In this document: piece by piece, positions 1 through 8,031 of the stretch
Layout of the letters: the number at the start of each line of letters is the position of its first letter
How positions within the stretch are numbered: position 1 is the stretch's first letter
Source: Serratia proteamaculans
GTDB taxonomy: Bacteria; Pseudomonadota; Gammaproteobacteria; Enterobacterales; Enterobacteriaceae
DNA length: 64,000 bases
Assembly: GCF_008830365.1 (NCBI RefSeq)
Contig: NZ_WBKI01000002.1
Location: 1-64,000, forward strand
Reading direction: 5' to 3'
Translations under genes and position numbers: made by a program
Notes under the pieces: model-generated
Seen by the model: only the letters and a program-made list of their open reading frames with translations
What the model was told of the DNA's origin: nothing
The model's database searches: none

Positions 1-109
1 TTTGTCCGCTTCGTTGGAGCGCTTTATCGCGCCAGTTGAGGAGTTCTTGCGGTGTCATCGGGTAAAGCTCTGACGGCGGCCAGTGGAAAATCGTCGCGAT
101 ATCCGCCAT
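1..109 (-). CDS. Phage tail protein GpE' family (partial, runs off the window)
   Basis: Small tail protein of P2-type phages. In P2 it is made mainly as the C-terminal part of an E+E' fusion by -1 frameshifting and acts with gpE as tail assembly chaperone between tube and tape measure. The 36 visible residues begin MADIATIFHWPPSELYPM and continue to LQRSGQ, the usual start of this family (about 40 residues). The ATG lies at 109-107. The same frame is open upstream of this ATG back to the slippery site at 163-169, as expected for a frameshift product. The stop codon and the next gene (tape measure T) are outside the window. Confidence 0.85.
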   Translation of the reverse strand, partial: MADIATIFHWPPSELYPMTPQELLNWRDKALQRSGQ

Positions 110-141
110 CAGGTCATCAACCGACAAGCCTGCCGGGAAAT

Positions 142-444
142 CTAGAGTGCCGAACTCGGTGCCAAAAAACCGATTACCTTCCCGGCCAGCGCCACAAGGT
201 CAGGCAACTCCAGCGCAGTGACTTCGCTCTCGGTCAATGCCGGGTACGTCATGCGCGGCAGTACCTTAATCAGCGCATCAACTTCGGAGTTTGCCAGCGA
301 GGCCAACCCGACACCGCGCAATGTACCGGTGTTGGGTTTAATCAGCGTGACGGTGGTGATGGTGGTATCGCCGCGTTTTACCGGGGTATCCAGTTTCACG
401 ACGTTCGGGTTTTCAGTAGCGGTGACGGTAGTTTCGTTTTTCAT
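142..444 (-). CDS. E: Phage tail assembly chaperone gpE
   Basis: Tail assembly chaperone of P2-type myophages, 100 aa. It is thought to cover the tape measure while the tail tube polymerises. The C-terminal half (TYPALTESEVTALELPDLV, then LAGKVIGFLAP) is typical of the family. It follows the tube gene FII (end 502) on the same strand. Near its 3' end the zero frame reads GGT TTT TTG GCA across a T TTT TTG heptamer (163-169). A -1 shift there leads into the frame of the next gene, so the locus should yield both short E and an E+E' fusion, as in P2. Confidence 0.88.
   Translation of the reverse strand: MKNETTVTATENPNVVKLDTPVKRGDTTITTVTLIKPNTGTLRGVGLASLANSEVDALIKVLPRMTYPALTESEVTALELPDLVALAGKVIGFLAPSSAL
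163..169 (-). promoter_or_regulatory. Programmed -1 frameshift heptamer T TTT TTG
   Basis: The minus strand reads TTTTTTG with the E codons TTT (168-166) and TTG (165-163), the canonical X XXY YYZ arrangement. After a -1 slip the frame continues without a stop as GTEFGTLDFPAGLSVDDL and then into the GpE' start MADIATIF. The P2 E/E' frameshift uses the same type of site. This is read directly from the sequence; frameshift efficiency is unknown. Confidence 0.85.
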
Positions 445-501
445 GATGTTCTCTCAATTCAGTGTGGGGAATGGCGGCCAGCGTCGCTGACCGCCCGGTG
501 A

Positions 502-1023
502 TTACAACAGCCCGATGTTGCGGCGGTGCTGTTCCAGCATGTCGACACCGTTCACACGCTCAATCATGTTGACGGTGTCGACCTCGATGCGCTCTTTGCC
601 GTCAACGGTCAGTTTGAAATAGGTGCATTGGGTCGAGATTTTGGTCTCGGTGTCTTCGCCCTGTTTCTGGTCGCCAAAATCAAACTCTTTGTGGCGGCCA
701 CGCATCACGATTTCCACGGCCACCATGTCGCCAGTGTCATCGCGCTGGTAGGAGCCACAGAATCGCAGCGGTACCGATGCCGCACTGGCGGCGGCGTACT
801 GCTCCCAAAGTTGGTCATCCGGGAAGCCGCCGATTGTCCATTCGACGCTCAACGCGTCATCGTCCAGCCCCATATCCACCGGGGCCGAACCGTTCATGCC
901 GCCGCCGCGGTAGTTCTCTAGCTTGCGGGTCAGTTTCGGCAGGGTCACAGAGCTGACCACGCCCATATAGCTCAGGCCGTCGTTAAACAGGTTGAGGTAC
1001 TTCAGTTTGCGCGGTAGTGCCAT
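502..1023 (-). CDS. FII: Phage major tail tube protein gpFII
   Basis: Tail tube (core) protein of a contractile P2-type tail, 173 aa, the usual size for gpFII (P2: 172 aa). The N-terminus MALPRKLKYLNLFNDG and the segment GSAPVDMGLDDDALSVEW are family hallmarks. It polymerises into the inner tube through which DNA passes. It lies 16 bp after the sheath gene on the same strand and just before gpE, the standard FI-FII-E order. An AGGA sequence precedes the ATG. Confidence 0.95.
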   Translation of the reverse strand: MALPRKLKYLNLFNDGLSYMGVVSSVTLPKLTRKLENYRGGGMNGSAPVDMGLDDDALSVEWTIGGFPDDQLWEQYAAASAASVPLRFCGSYQRDDTGDMVAVEIVMRGRHKEFDFGDQKQGEDTETKISTQCTYFKLTVDGKERIEVDTVNMIERVNGVDMLEQHRRNIGLL

Positions 1024-1039
1024 GGTTTAACGCGTCCTC

Positions 1040-2209
1040 TTAGCTGTTGACGCCTGCGGCCAGATTCACCAGATACTTATCGGTGATGCGCTGGCGTAGG
1101 GTCAGGTCTTCCAGTGGGGGAACCGGGGTATAGTCGTAATCGATATACAGTTTTCCGGCCTTGAGGGTCTCTTTATCGTTGGCCGATTCGTCGTACCAGC
1201 AATCGGCGTCGATGATGTAGCCGTTGGATTTCAGCTCACGGAATTTGGCTTTAATGCCATCGACAATGTCGCGAATGAGCGATGCAGTGACCGGCTTATC
1301 CACCGCCCACATGTGGGCCTCGGCCATGGTGTCAGCCAACACCTGCGCGGTGCGGGTGTAGTTCTCAAACAAAAACAACGGGTCATCAGAACAGGAACGG
1401 TTACCCCAGAAGCGGAAACCGTCTTTACGCACCAGCGTCGTGACCCCGGCCTCATTGAGCAAGTCGGCATCGGTGCCGGGTGCTTGCAAGTCCCAGAACA
1501 CGCTGGCGGAAATACCGGTCACGCCGTTGACGCCAACGTTAGACAGGGTTTTATGCCAGCCGGTTTCCGTGTCGATTTTGGCACGCAGGCCCAGCGCACG
1601 AGCGGTGGCATAAGCCGTGGCGCTCACGTTGCCAGTGGTATCCCATGCAAGGAAATCCGGCCAGATGAGCATCAGCTCGCGCTGGCTGAAATTGTCACGG
1701 TAGGTAATGGCCTCGGAAATGGTTTTGCAGCCATACGCGCTGATATAACCAAAGGCGCGCAACTGCTGACAGATACCGGCCAGCGCCGTCGCCACCTCCA
1801 GCGTATCCAGTCCCGGCACGCCCAGAATGCGCGGTTTTACACCGGTGACGGCCTGCGCAGTAAGCAGGGCTTTCATGCCGGTATAGCGGCCGTTTTCATC
1901 CGCGCCACCGATGATATTGGACGTTGTTGCCGCTGCGTCTTTGCCCTCTTCAACGCGCACAACCACCGTTACCGGCTTGCACTGGTCGCCGATGGCGGCC
2001 AAGGCATTCGCCAGCGTGCCGGATTTCCCCGCCTTACCGGCGGCGGCAATCACATCGGTAATCAATACCGGGGTGTTGAGCGGGAAAACCTTCGGGTCGG
2101 CATCTTTGCCGGTGCAGACCATGCCGACGATGGCCGTCGATACGGTGGAAATGACGCGCGTACCGTCATTGATTTCAAGGACGCGCACGCCGTGGTGATA
2201 ATCACCCAT
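1040..2209 (-). CDS. FI: Phage contractile tail sheath protein gpFI
   Basis: Tail sheath subunit, 389 aa, which contracts to drive the tube through the host envelope. The start is the ATG at 2209 (MGDYHHGVRVLEINDGTR), the typical gpFI beginning, preceded by GGAG at a good distance. A longer reading to 2332 adds 41 residues of non-conserved, low-complexity sequence and is rejected. Late sheath motifs such as LRQRITDKYLVNLA stand at the C-terminus. It starts the FI-FII-E tail operon, which in P2 has its own late promoter activated by Ogr; I could not find a convincing TGT-N12-ACA activator site upstream. Confidence 0.95.
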   Translation of the reverse strand: MGDYHHGVRVLEINDGTRVISTVSTAIVGMVCTGKDADPKVFPLNTPVLITDVIAAAGKAGKSGTLANALAAIGDQCKPVTVVVRVEEGKDAAATTSNIIGGADENGRYTGMKALLTAQAVTGVKPRILGVPGLDTLEVATALAGICQQLRAFGYISAYGCKTISEAITYRDNFSQRELMLIWPDFLAWDTTGNVSATAYATARALGLRAKIDTETGWHKTLSNVGVNGVTGISASVFWDLQAPGTDADLLNEAGVTTLVRKDGFRFWGNRSCSDDPLFLFENYTRTAQVLADTMAEAHMWAVDKPVTASLIRDIVDGIKAKFRELKSNGYIIDADCWYDESANDKETLKAGKLYIDYDYTPVPPLEDLTLRQRITDKYLVNLAAGVNS

Positions 2210-2348
2210 ATTGTGACTCCGGTTGTTGGTGGTGTGCCTAGCTTGCCGCCGGGCTTGCGCAGGCGCACGCAATGGCCGGTGGATGACCGACCAGACAACG
2301 GAGTAAAAAGACAGGAGGAAGGGGAAACACATTGCGATCGATTTGGCC

Positions 2349-2370
2349 GATCAATATCAATGTATTGATC
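2349..2370. repeat. Palindrome between the FI and H genes
   Basis: GATCAATA (2349-2356) is followed by TCAATG and the exact complement TATTGATC (2363-2370). It lies about 140 bp upstream of the sheath start, inside the 274-bp gap separating the fibre cassette from FI, where the P_F late promoter would be expected. It could be a protein-binding site or a hairpin; the sequence does not decide. Confidence 0.5.
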
Positions 2371-2459
2371 TGTGCAATCGATTGGACGGAATTTAGCCGG
2401 AACGGTTAGGGTGGCGTTATCTATCCGGCAACATCAGGGAAATGCCGTAGGTAGACAAC

Positions 2460-2485
2460 GGCCCGCACATGCGGGCCATTTTTTT
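2460..2485 (+). terminator. Intrinsic terminator facing against the tail operon
   Basis: GGCCCGC (2460-2466), a 4-base loop and GCGGGCC (2471-2477) are followed by A and seven T on the plus strand. The T-tract works only for plus-strand transcripts, although all neighbouring genes lie on the minus strand and the hairpin touches the 3' end of the fibre gene (stop 2484). It may protect the tail genes from antisense transcription or, as a bare hairpin, stabilise the fibre mRNA end. Confidence 0.65.
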
Positions 2486-3647
2486 ATGCTATGCGGTGCC
2501 AGCACATTTGCAGTACGTGGCTTTCGACAATGCTGACAGCCTGACCGCTACCCAGCGCATCCGTTTCCCCCGCAACATTATGGCCATGCGGCCCGAGTTC
2601 GAGTTCGTGGTCATGTTCGCCAGCTTCATCCGTATCACCTTCGGCATACGGGTCAAAGAATACGCGGTTATTCCCGCCCAGCTCATAATTGCTATTACGT
2701 TGTGGCGTGCCATGGTGAACGTGCTTCCCTGACATCTTGGTTCTCTTGGTACCAAGGTCGGTATCGTGGGCCGTACCATTCACGCTAATCTTTTCGGCGG
2801 GCAAATTTTCCCGGCTGATTGTCACGGTATCACTGCCGCCGGTTTGCCCCACATTGGAGCCGTCCCGCTTGGCAATGCGGACTGTTCTACCCTCCCCGGT
2901 ATATTCCCACTTTGACCACGGCCAGCGGGCGTTAGGGTCGACGTTGGCAAAAAAGAAATGACTGATGCCAACGGGATTAGACAGCTCCCAACTCTCGCGC
3001 ACAGCGGCAGCAATGGCCTTTTTAATCGCTGCTGGGGTGGCAGCCAGCGCCTCGCTATCGCTGTCCGTTTCGCTGCTGAGCTGCGCAAAACCTTTTTCGG
3101 TGAGCGTCGCGTCTGGATGACTGCGGGATTGCTCATGCGCCGAAAGCTGATTATCGGTGTAATCCTTAACCACCGCCTCCAGCTTATGGACGTCCTCCAC
3201 CGTAGGAATCATGACCGACGGGTCGGTGATGAGTACCACGTCCGCAGTGCTGCTGACCTTCAATTGCACCCTGATGACCTGAAAACGGCCGGAGCCTTCA
3301 ACAAGCAGCGGTTTATACGTCTCCGGCATATTGCCGACAGCGATACACACCCCGTCATCAGCATAGAGCGCCAGCTCTCGCAGCCAAAACCCGCCAATTT
3401 GTGGCGGCATAATCATTTCCGCCTCAATGACACTCGCATCCGCGTCCGCAATGACCAGCTTATTCAGCTCAGCGCGATATTGCTCACCCACAAGACCCAC
3501 GCGGGTTAGGTCTGGCCGTGACAGTAGCCCGCCGCCGTCACCGACAGCCATTGCGGCAATGGCAACCGGCGTCCCGGTGACTGCCGCATTCGCCAGCCGC
3601 TCCGCCCCGGCCTGCGTGATTAGGGTCAGGAATTTTTTCTCAGTCAT
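2484..3647 (-). CDS. Phage tail fibre protein (gpH-like, collar-type tip)
   Basis: Receptor-binding tail fibre, 387 aa, shorter than P2 gpH (669 aa). Residues 1-150 form the P2-type fibre N-terminus that attaches to the baseplate (MTEKKFLTLITQAG, then IGGFWLRELALYADDG). Around residues 178-212 is a fibre repeat (HPDATLTEKGFAQLSS, then AATPAAIKKA). The C-terminus has many histidines (GKHVHHG, EHDHELELGPHGHN), resembling HxH metal-binding fibre tips. It is the last gene of a three-gene fibre cassette between I and FI. No gpG-like fibre assembly chaperone follows. A G-rich ribosome site precedes the ATG. Confidence 0.8.
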   Translation of the reverse strand: MTEKKFLTLITQAGAERLANAAVTGTPVAIAAMAVGDGGGLLSRPDLTRVGLVGEQYRAELNKLVIADADASVIEAEMIMPPQIGGFWLRELALYADDGVCIAVGNMPETYKPLLVEGSGRFQVIRVQLKVSSTADVVLITDPSVMIPTVEDVHKLEAVVKDYTDNQLSAHEQSRSHPDATLTEKGFAQLSSETDSDSEALAATPAAIKKAIAAAVRESWELSNPVGISHFFFANVDPNARWPWSKWEYTGEGRTVRIAKRDGSNVGQTGGSDTVTISRENLPAEKISVNGTAHDTDLGTKRTKMSGKHVHHGTPQRNSNYELGGNNRVFFDPYAEGDTDEAGEHDHELELGPHGHNVAGETDALGSGQAVSIVESHVLQMCWHRIA

Positions 3648-3658
3648 ATCCCCCCCTG

Positions 3659-4369
3659 TCAGTTAACGAAATGCCCGCGCGTGCGCATGATTTCTTTTAA
3701 TTTTGTACGGGCTTGCTCCTGCTCATCGCCGGTCAATACCCGGTCATAAAACGCGATGACACCCATCACTCCGGACAGCCCTTTGTTTTGCTCTTTGCTC
3801 GGTGCGCCATTCAGAAAGATGGATTCTGGAGATTTCGCACGTTTTTTCACTTTTGCCGCATAACGTGTACCCGCCGCGCGTGTGATAGTCACCTCGCTGT
3901 TAGAGACTGTCGCAGTGAAACGCGTCCAGCCACCCACCGCGCCGCCCGCCGCCACCGAATACAATGCATCAAATTCAGCTCCGCCGACCTCGCCGCTCGC
4001 CACCTGAAAAATCAATGCCCCATTCGGTTCAATGCGTAACTGAATACCCGAAAACGGCGCAACGCCCGGAACAAAGCTGGAGAAAATACGGCCGCTGGTT
4101 TTGATGTTATCCACGTTAATGCAAATCGCGAACGTCATCTCGTCCGTTTCGATAATTCCGGTATCAGCACCGTGTTCGGCATCATCAACGAGTAACATTC
4201 CGGCTTCGGTAAAATCATTGCCGGTAATAAGGTCGCGGCCATTTCCGCTGGAATCATATTTATCTTGCAGGCCATAGGTTGCCAGACTTGAATCAAGATT
4301 CAGCAACATTTCCGGGTCTGCCAACTCTAAATCTGTTGAGTGCACCACACCGTCACAAACAATTTTCAT
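3659..4369 (-). CDS. LamG/concanavalin-like fold protein of the fibre cassette
   Basis: Protein of 236 aa. The pattern YDSSGNGRDL near residue 40, a central beta-rich part and GVIAFYDRVLTGDEQEQAR near the end is typical of LamG-type jelly-roll domains, which bind glycans. Its ATG overlaps the stop of the SGNH protein upstream (ATGA), so the two are probably translated together. I infer an accessory fibre or glycan-binding subunit of the tail tip. No catalytic residues are visible. It is not part of the standard P2 gene set and marks this fibre locus as recombinant. Confidence 0.6.
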   Translation of the reverse strand: MKIVCDGVVHSTDLELADPEMLLNLDSSLATYGLQDKYDSSGNGRDLITGNDFTEAGMLLVDDAEHGADTGIIETDEMTFAICINVDNIKTSGRIFSSFVPGVAPFSGIQLRIEPNGALIFQVASGEVGGAEFDALYSVAAGGAVGGWTRFTATVSNSEVTITRAAGTRYAAKVKKRAKSPESIFLNGAPSKEQNKGLSGVMGVIAFYDRVLTGDEQEQARTKLKEIMRTRGHFVN

Positions 4370-6174
4370 TTCGCATTCTCCAGATTAATAACGCCCGCCT
4401 GACAAATATAAATATCTGCCGCGTTATTTGCCGCGACGACAATTTTTATCTCTTCAACATCAGCCGGAACAATAAATTCATAGCTGTAAGTTAAATACCC
4501 TTCTACCGGATGACTCCACGCCCTCAGACCCGCAAGATTCACCATATCGGCATCATTCGTTTCGCAGTAACAGGCCACCGTTGATTTATCATCAGTATCA
4601 ACTTTCACTTTAAAACAGAATTCCCGGCGCTCCCCCGGTTTCACCTTCACAACCTGCGACACTTTGGCGTAAGTGCCGGAGCTGGCTTTTACGGCAAGCG
4701 CATTACCAACAATGTCCGGGGCGCTAGTCACACTCACGTCGCCGGATTCAATCGCCCAGTCAGCCGGCCGCCCGGCGGCATCAACGTTAAGAAACAGCGG
4801 ATTGCGCAGGCCGTTCGGGCTGCGTTCCGGTGTGGTGTTGGCGATGGCCAGTGGTGGATAGGTTGGCATGGTATAGGGTGCCAGCGTCTCAGCCAGTGCC
4901 GTCCCCATATGGAATGCGCCAAGGGGTGCCGGGTGCGAGGGGTCTGGCCCACCGTTGAGAATGCCGTTATACCCTGGCTTCCATGCGTCTGTCGCCGGGT
5001 CAACGGTTGCCGCGCGCATGTCCACAAACGGATAGCCCTGATCCAATGCGTAAGCACGCAGGAACGCATTGACGGCATTTTCGCGCCCTTTCAGCACGTC
5101 ACTCGCATTAATCTGCGCGGCCATTGAGCAAATCACCGGGATGATACCGGCCTTCCTCAGTGCAGTACAGATTGTGCGGACATTTGCCTTTGTGGTTTCC
5201 AGTGAAATTTCCAGCCTGATGACGTCATTACGCCCAATAAGCAGGCCGCAAAATCTCGGCTTGGCCTCGATGGCTGATTGCAGGTGATGCTTAATGACGT
5301 CACCCGAGGTATAACCGCCGGTCGCCCACTGCCCGACGTATTTCAAACGCCCGCCGGTTTTCATAACGGCCCACGTTTGCCATGACTTCGCGTTATACGT
5401 CCAGCCACGAGGACGGCTTGCAATCTCTTTCGGGTTTCGGCCGTTATCCGACAGTGAGTCGCCCAAAAAGCCCAGCGTGTTTTCCAGCAGCCCCAAATGA
5501 TTCTCGACGGGAATACCGCGATGCTCCAGCGTCCCACGACCATCGTCACGCACCGATAAGAGACGATACCCACCGACGACCAAGTCAAACAGATAGCCCG
5601 GACGCACACGCCGCACCGACGTCTGACCAACAATCAACCCTTTCAACACGCTCAGGTAATCCGCGAACGAGTTACCGGGCAGCGATTTATCCCCGTTCCC
5701 TTTAATGGCAAACAGGCGATACCCCTGACGACTGACAATATCGAAAGGGTATTTAGAGCGTGGCAGCGTCAACAGGCCGCGCGTGCGCTTGTCCGTTCCG
5801 GCGGCCAGCAACTCCACCGCCTCGACAAATGCACTGGTCACAATTTTTTTTCCGGTTTTAACCGCGATGCCGTTAACGTTTTCGTACTGCTCAACCCAAT
5901 AATTAGTAATCTGAGACGTTACGGTAAAAAACTGCCGCTTTTCCATACCGTCATTAATGGCCTGTTGCGCCTCCGATTCATTGTCATAAATCTTCGCATC
6001 ACTCATGACGGAGGTATTCAGTTTATCAACATCATTTTTTAATAACGCGGTACGGTTTGCCAATTGGCGCGCCTGAATATTTGCAACACCATCCCGGCCG
6101 CCTGAGACGTCATCACCGCGCTGGATTTGATAAATGGTTTTTTCCCACTTTGCTTGTTCTGATAGCTCAGACAT
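4366..6174 (-). CDS. Tail fibre/tailspike-like protein with SGNH hydrolase domain
   Basis: Protein of 602 aa. Residues 1-55 (QAKWEKTIYQIQRGDDVSGG) look like a virion-attachment N-terminus of tail fibres. Residues about 230-435 carry the SGNH/GDSL hydrolase blocks: GDSLSDNG (Ser240), a block II glycine near 286, GRND (Asn316) and DPSH (Asp411, His414). Such domains deacetylate bacterial surface polysaccharides. Residues about 440-602 form a beta-rich C-terminal module. The gene overlaps gpI by 8 bp and the LamG gene by 4 bp, so it belongs to the late tail operon. The exact substrate cannot be told from sequence. It replaces the position normally taken by a plain gpH. Confidence 0.75.
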   Translation of the reverse strand: MSELSEQAKWEKTIYQIQRGDDVSGGRDGVANIQARQLANRTALLKNDVDKLNTSVMSDAKIYDNESEAQQAINDGMEKRQFFTVTSQITNYWVEQYENVNGIAVKTGKKIVTSAFVEAVELLAAGTDKRTRGLLTLPRSKYPFDIVSRQGYRLFAIKGNGDKSLPGNSFADYLSVLKGLIVGQTSVRRVRPGYLFDLVVGGYRLLSVRDDGRGTLEHRGIPVENHLGLLENTLGFLGDSLSDNGRNPKEIASRPRGWTYNAKSWQTWAVMKTGGRLKYVGQWATGGYTSGDVIKHHLQSAIEAKPRFCGLLIGRNDVIRLEISLETTKANVRTICTALRKAGIIPVICSMAAQINASDVLKGRENAVNAFLRAYALDQGYPFVDMRAATVDPATDAWKPGYNGILNGGPDPSHPAPLGAFHMGTALAETLAPYTMPTYPPLAIANTTPERSPNGLRNPLFLNVDAAGRPADWAIESGDVSVTSAPDIVGNALAVKASSGTYAKVSQVVKVKPGERREFCFKVKVDTDDKSTVACYCETNDADMVNLAGLRAWSHPVEGYLTYSYEFIVPADVEEIKIVVAANNAADIYICQAGVINLENAK

Positions 6175-6775
6175 ATTTTTCCCCGGAGTAATGATAATTG
6201 CCGTTAAATCTCGGTATACCGTTGTATTTCACTTTTTCCGAAGGTGAATAATCAGCCGGGTATACGGTAACGATATCGCCGTCATGAATAGCGACGGCGG
6301 AATAAATAGCCCCGGATGTTTGGGTGCTGATACTTAACTGCGCAATATGACGACTTGCTGATTTTGCCTCACCGATTAATCGCTCAAGTTCATTAACGAT
6401 TTCCTCCGTAATACCGACGTCATTCACATCGATAGTCAGGCGAAACATCCCGGCGGGGTCTGCCACCTCCCACCACTCCGCGATGCTCATGCTGTAGCCC
6501 ATGTTTTCAATCACGCGGCGAATAGCGGAAACGGTGCCTTTGCGGCGGTGGATGTAAAACGCATCGCTGACAGCCTTGCGCTTTTCCGCCTCCGGCCAGT
6601 CCTCATCCCAGCGGTCAACGCTGAACGCCCACGCCAGATACGGCAGGAATTTGACCGGGCATCGCGCCGGGTTCCACAGGTCGCGAAGCGGCACATTTAA
6701 ATCCATACCCACCGCACAAGCCTCAGCCGCACGGCGCTCCAGCGCAGATGACCCCGGCGGCAGCAGGCTACTCAT
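6167..6775 (-). CDS. I: Phage baseplate/tail protein gpI
   Basis: Baseplate wedge protein of P2-type tails, 202 aa. The start at 6775 (MSSLLPPGSSALERRAAEACA) matches the P2 gpI N-terminus and overlaps the end of J (ATGAGTAG). The core FLPYLAWAFSVDRWDE and the following IHRRKGTVSAIRRV are diagnostic. P2 gpI is 176 aa; this one has a longer C-terminus ending NGNYHYSGEKYV, probably the interface to the non-standard SGNH fibre encoded next. The extension after GDIVTVYPADY is the only unusual part. Confidence 0.93.
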   Translation of the reverse strand: MSSLLPPGSSALERRAAEACAVGMDLNVPLRDLWNPARCPVKFLPYLAWAFSVDRWDEDWPEAEKRKAVSDAFYIHRRKGTVSAIRRVIENMGYSMSIAEWWEVADPAGMFRLTIDVNDVGITEEIVNELERLIGEAKSASRHIAQLSISTQTSGAIYSAVAIHDGDIVTVYPADYSPSEKVKYNGIPRFNGNYHYSGEKYV

Positions 6776-7676
6776 CAGAGCCGCCGATAATGATTTGATA
6801 GTCGGTACAGTTGGCCGCCTGCGTCTTGTCCAACACCACATCAGATTGCGGAGCCGCCAGTTCGACACGCTGCACCCCGCTCACATGCAGCGCGGCATAA
6901 ATGGCCGAGCGGCGAATATCGCGGCCGAGACGTCGCTGCGCGTTGATGTAGGCTTTTAGACGCTGCTCAGCGGCGGCTTTGATAGGTTCGACGGCCGGGT
7001 CAGGCAAGACAAAGAGCGTGGCGTTAATCTGGTAATCAACAATCTTAGCCGACGCGACAGTCACCCGGTCAGCCACCGGGCGCACACTCTCGTCATTCAG
7101 CGCCTTGGCAACTATCGCGAGCAACTCATCGGGTGCGGTGCCGTCCCCGTCGCGCGCCAGCACGCTGACCGAGACCATAGCCGGGGCCGGACTGAATACC
7201 GAGGCATCGGCGACACGGCCGTCGGCGCTCAGGGCGTGAAACTCATACGCTCCCACCGGCCCCGCGACTGACATTCCCTCAAAGGCCGACGGGATGCGAG
7301 GGCGGAAATCCTCGTCTGACTCCATGACGGCGGCAATGGGCGGGATAGCAGAATCATCCGCCGGGGCAATAGTCAGTCGCGGGGTGTTATTGTTCGCGCC
7401 GAGCTGGTCGAGGTCTGCACCGCCTGCATAGGCCACCATGACCGCCTGTGCGGCCTCATTGACGCGCTGGCGCAAGATAACCTCACGATAGGCGTTCTCC
7501 TGCAGGAGCTTGACGATAGGCTCAGACTCTAGCGCCAAGGTGCGGGCAATGGCCTCCTGCTGGTCTGCCGGATACAAAGAAATCAGCGTTGCTTTGCGCT
7601 CAGCAAGCAGGGTTTCATAGTCCAGCGGTTCAACGACATTCGGCGCGGGTAGCTGGCTTAAATCGATAGTTGCCAT
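6768..7676 (-). CDS. J: Phage baseplate assembly protein gpJ
   Basis: Baseplate protein of 302 aa, the same length as P2 gpJ. The N-terminus MATIDLSQLPAPNVVEPLDY and the region AVMVAYAGGADLDQLGAN are diagnostic. It forms the outer baseplate with gpI and gpW and links to the fibres. It is coupled to W (4-bp gap) and I (8-bp overlap). Confidence 0.95.
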   Translation of the reverse strand: MATIDLSQLPAPNVVEPLDYETLLAERKATLISLYPADQQEAIARTLALESEPIVKLLQENAYREVILRQRVNEAAQAVMVAYAGGADLDQLGANNNTPRLTIAPADDSAIPPIAAVMESDEDFRPRIPSAFEGMSVAGPVGAYEFHALSADGRVADASVFSPAPAMVSVSVLARDGDGTAPDELLAIVAKALNDESVRPVADRVTVASAKIVDYQINATLFVLPDPAVEPIKAAAEQRLKAYINAQRRLGRDIRRSAIYAALHVSGVQRVELAAPQSDVVLDKTQAANCTDYQIIIGGSDE

Positions 7677-7680
7677 GATG

Positions 7681-8031
7681 TCAGCTCAGTGGAACGGTTA
7701 ACGAAAATGTGCCGCCGGTGGTGTCTTGGCGCACGCCGGTAATATCAACAAACATCTGACCGTTGAAGGTTTTCTCGAAGGTGATAGACGTCAACCTGAC
7801 ACGCGGCTCCCATTTGAGGATTGCCATGTAGCAGGCGGCCATCACCTGCCCGTTCACCGCCGGGCTTTGCGGCTGGTCAATCAGGGCCGACAGCAACGAG
7901 CCATACTCCCGGCGCATCAACCGCGAGCCGACAGGCGTGATGAGGATATCGCGCACGCTCTGGCTGATATGTTCGCTGTCCGTCAGGGTCTGGCCCGTTT
8001 CCCGGCTCATGCCGGTATAGCGCACGGTCAT
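7681..8031 (-). CDS. W: Phage baseplate assembly protein gpW (gp25-like)
   Basis: Baseplate wedge protein related to T4 gp25, 116 aa (P2: 115 aa). The sequence SVRDILITPVGSRLMRREYG is the conserved gp25-like core. The gene overlaps V by 4 bp and stands in the V-W-J-I order. Confidence 0.95.
   Translation of the reverse strand: MTVRYTGMSRETGQTLTDSEHISQSVRDILITPVGSRLMRREYGSLLSALIDQPQSPAVNGQVMAACYMAILKWEPRVRLTSITFEKTFNGQMFVDITGVRQDTTGGTFSLTVPLS

Noticed and set aside
2210-2459. Ogr-type TGT-N12-ACA late activator site upstream of FI
   Set aside because: No exact match on inspection; the nearest (TGT-N12-ACG at 2371) is imperfect.
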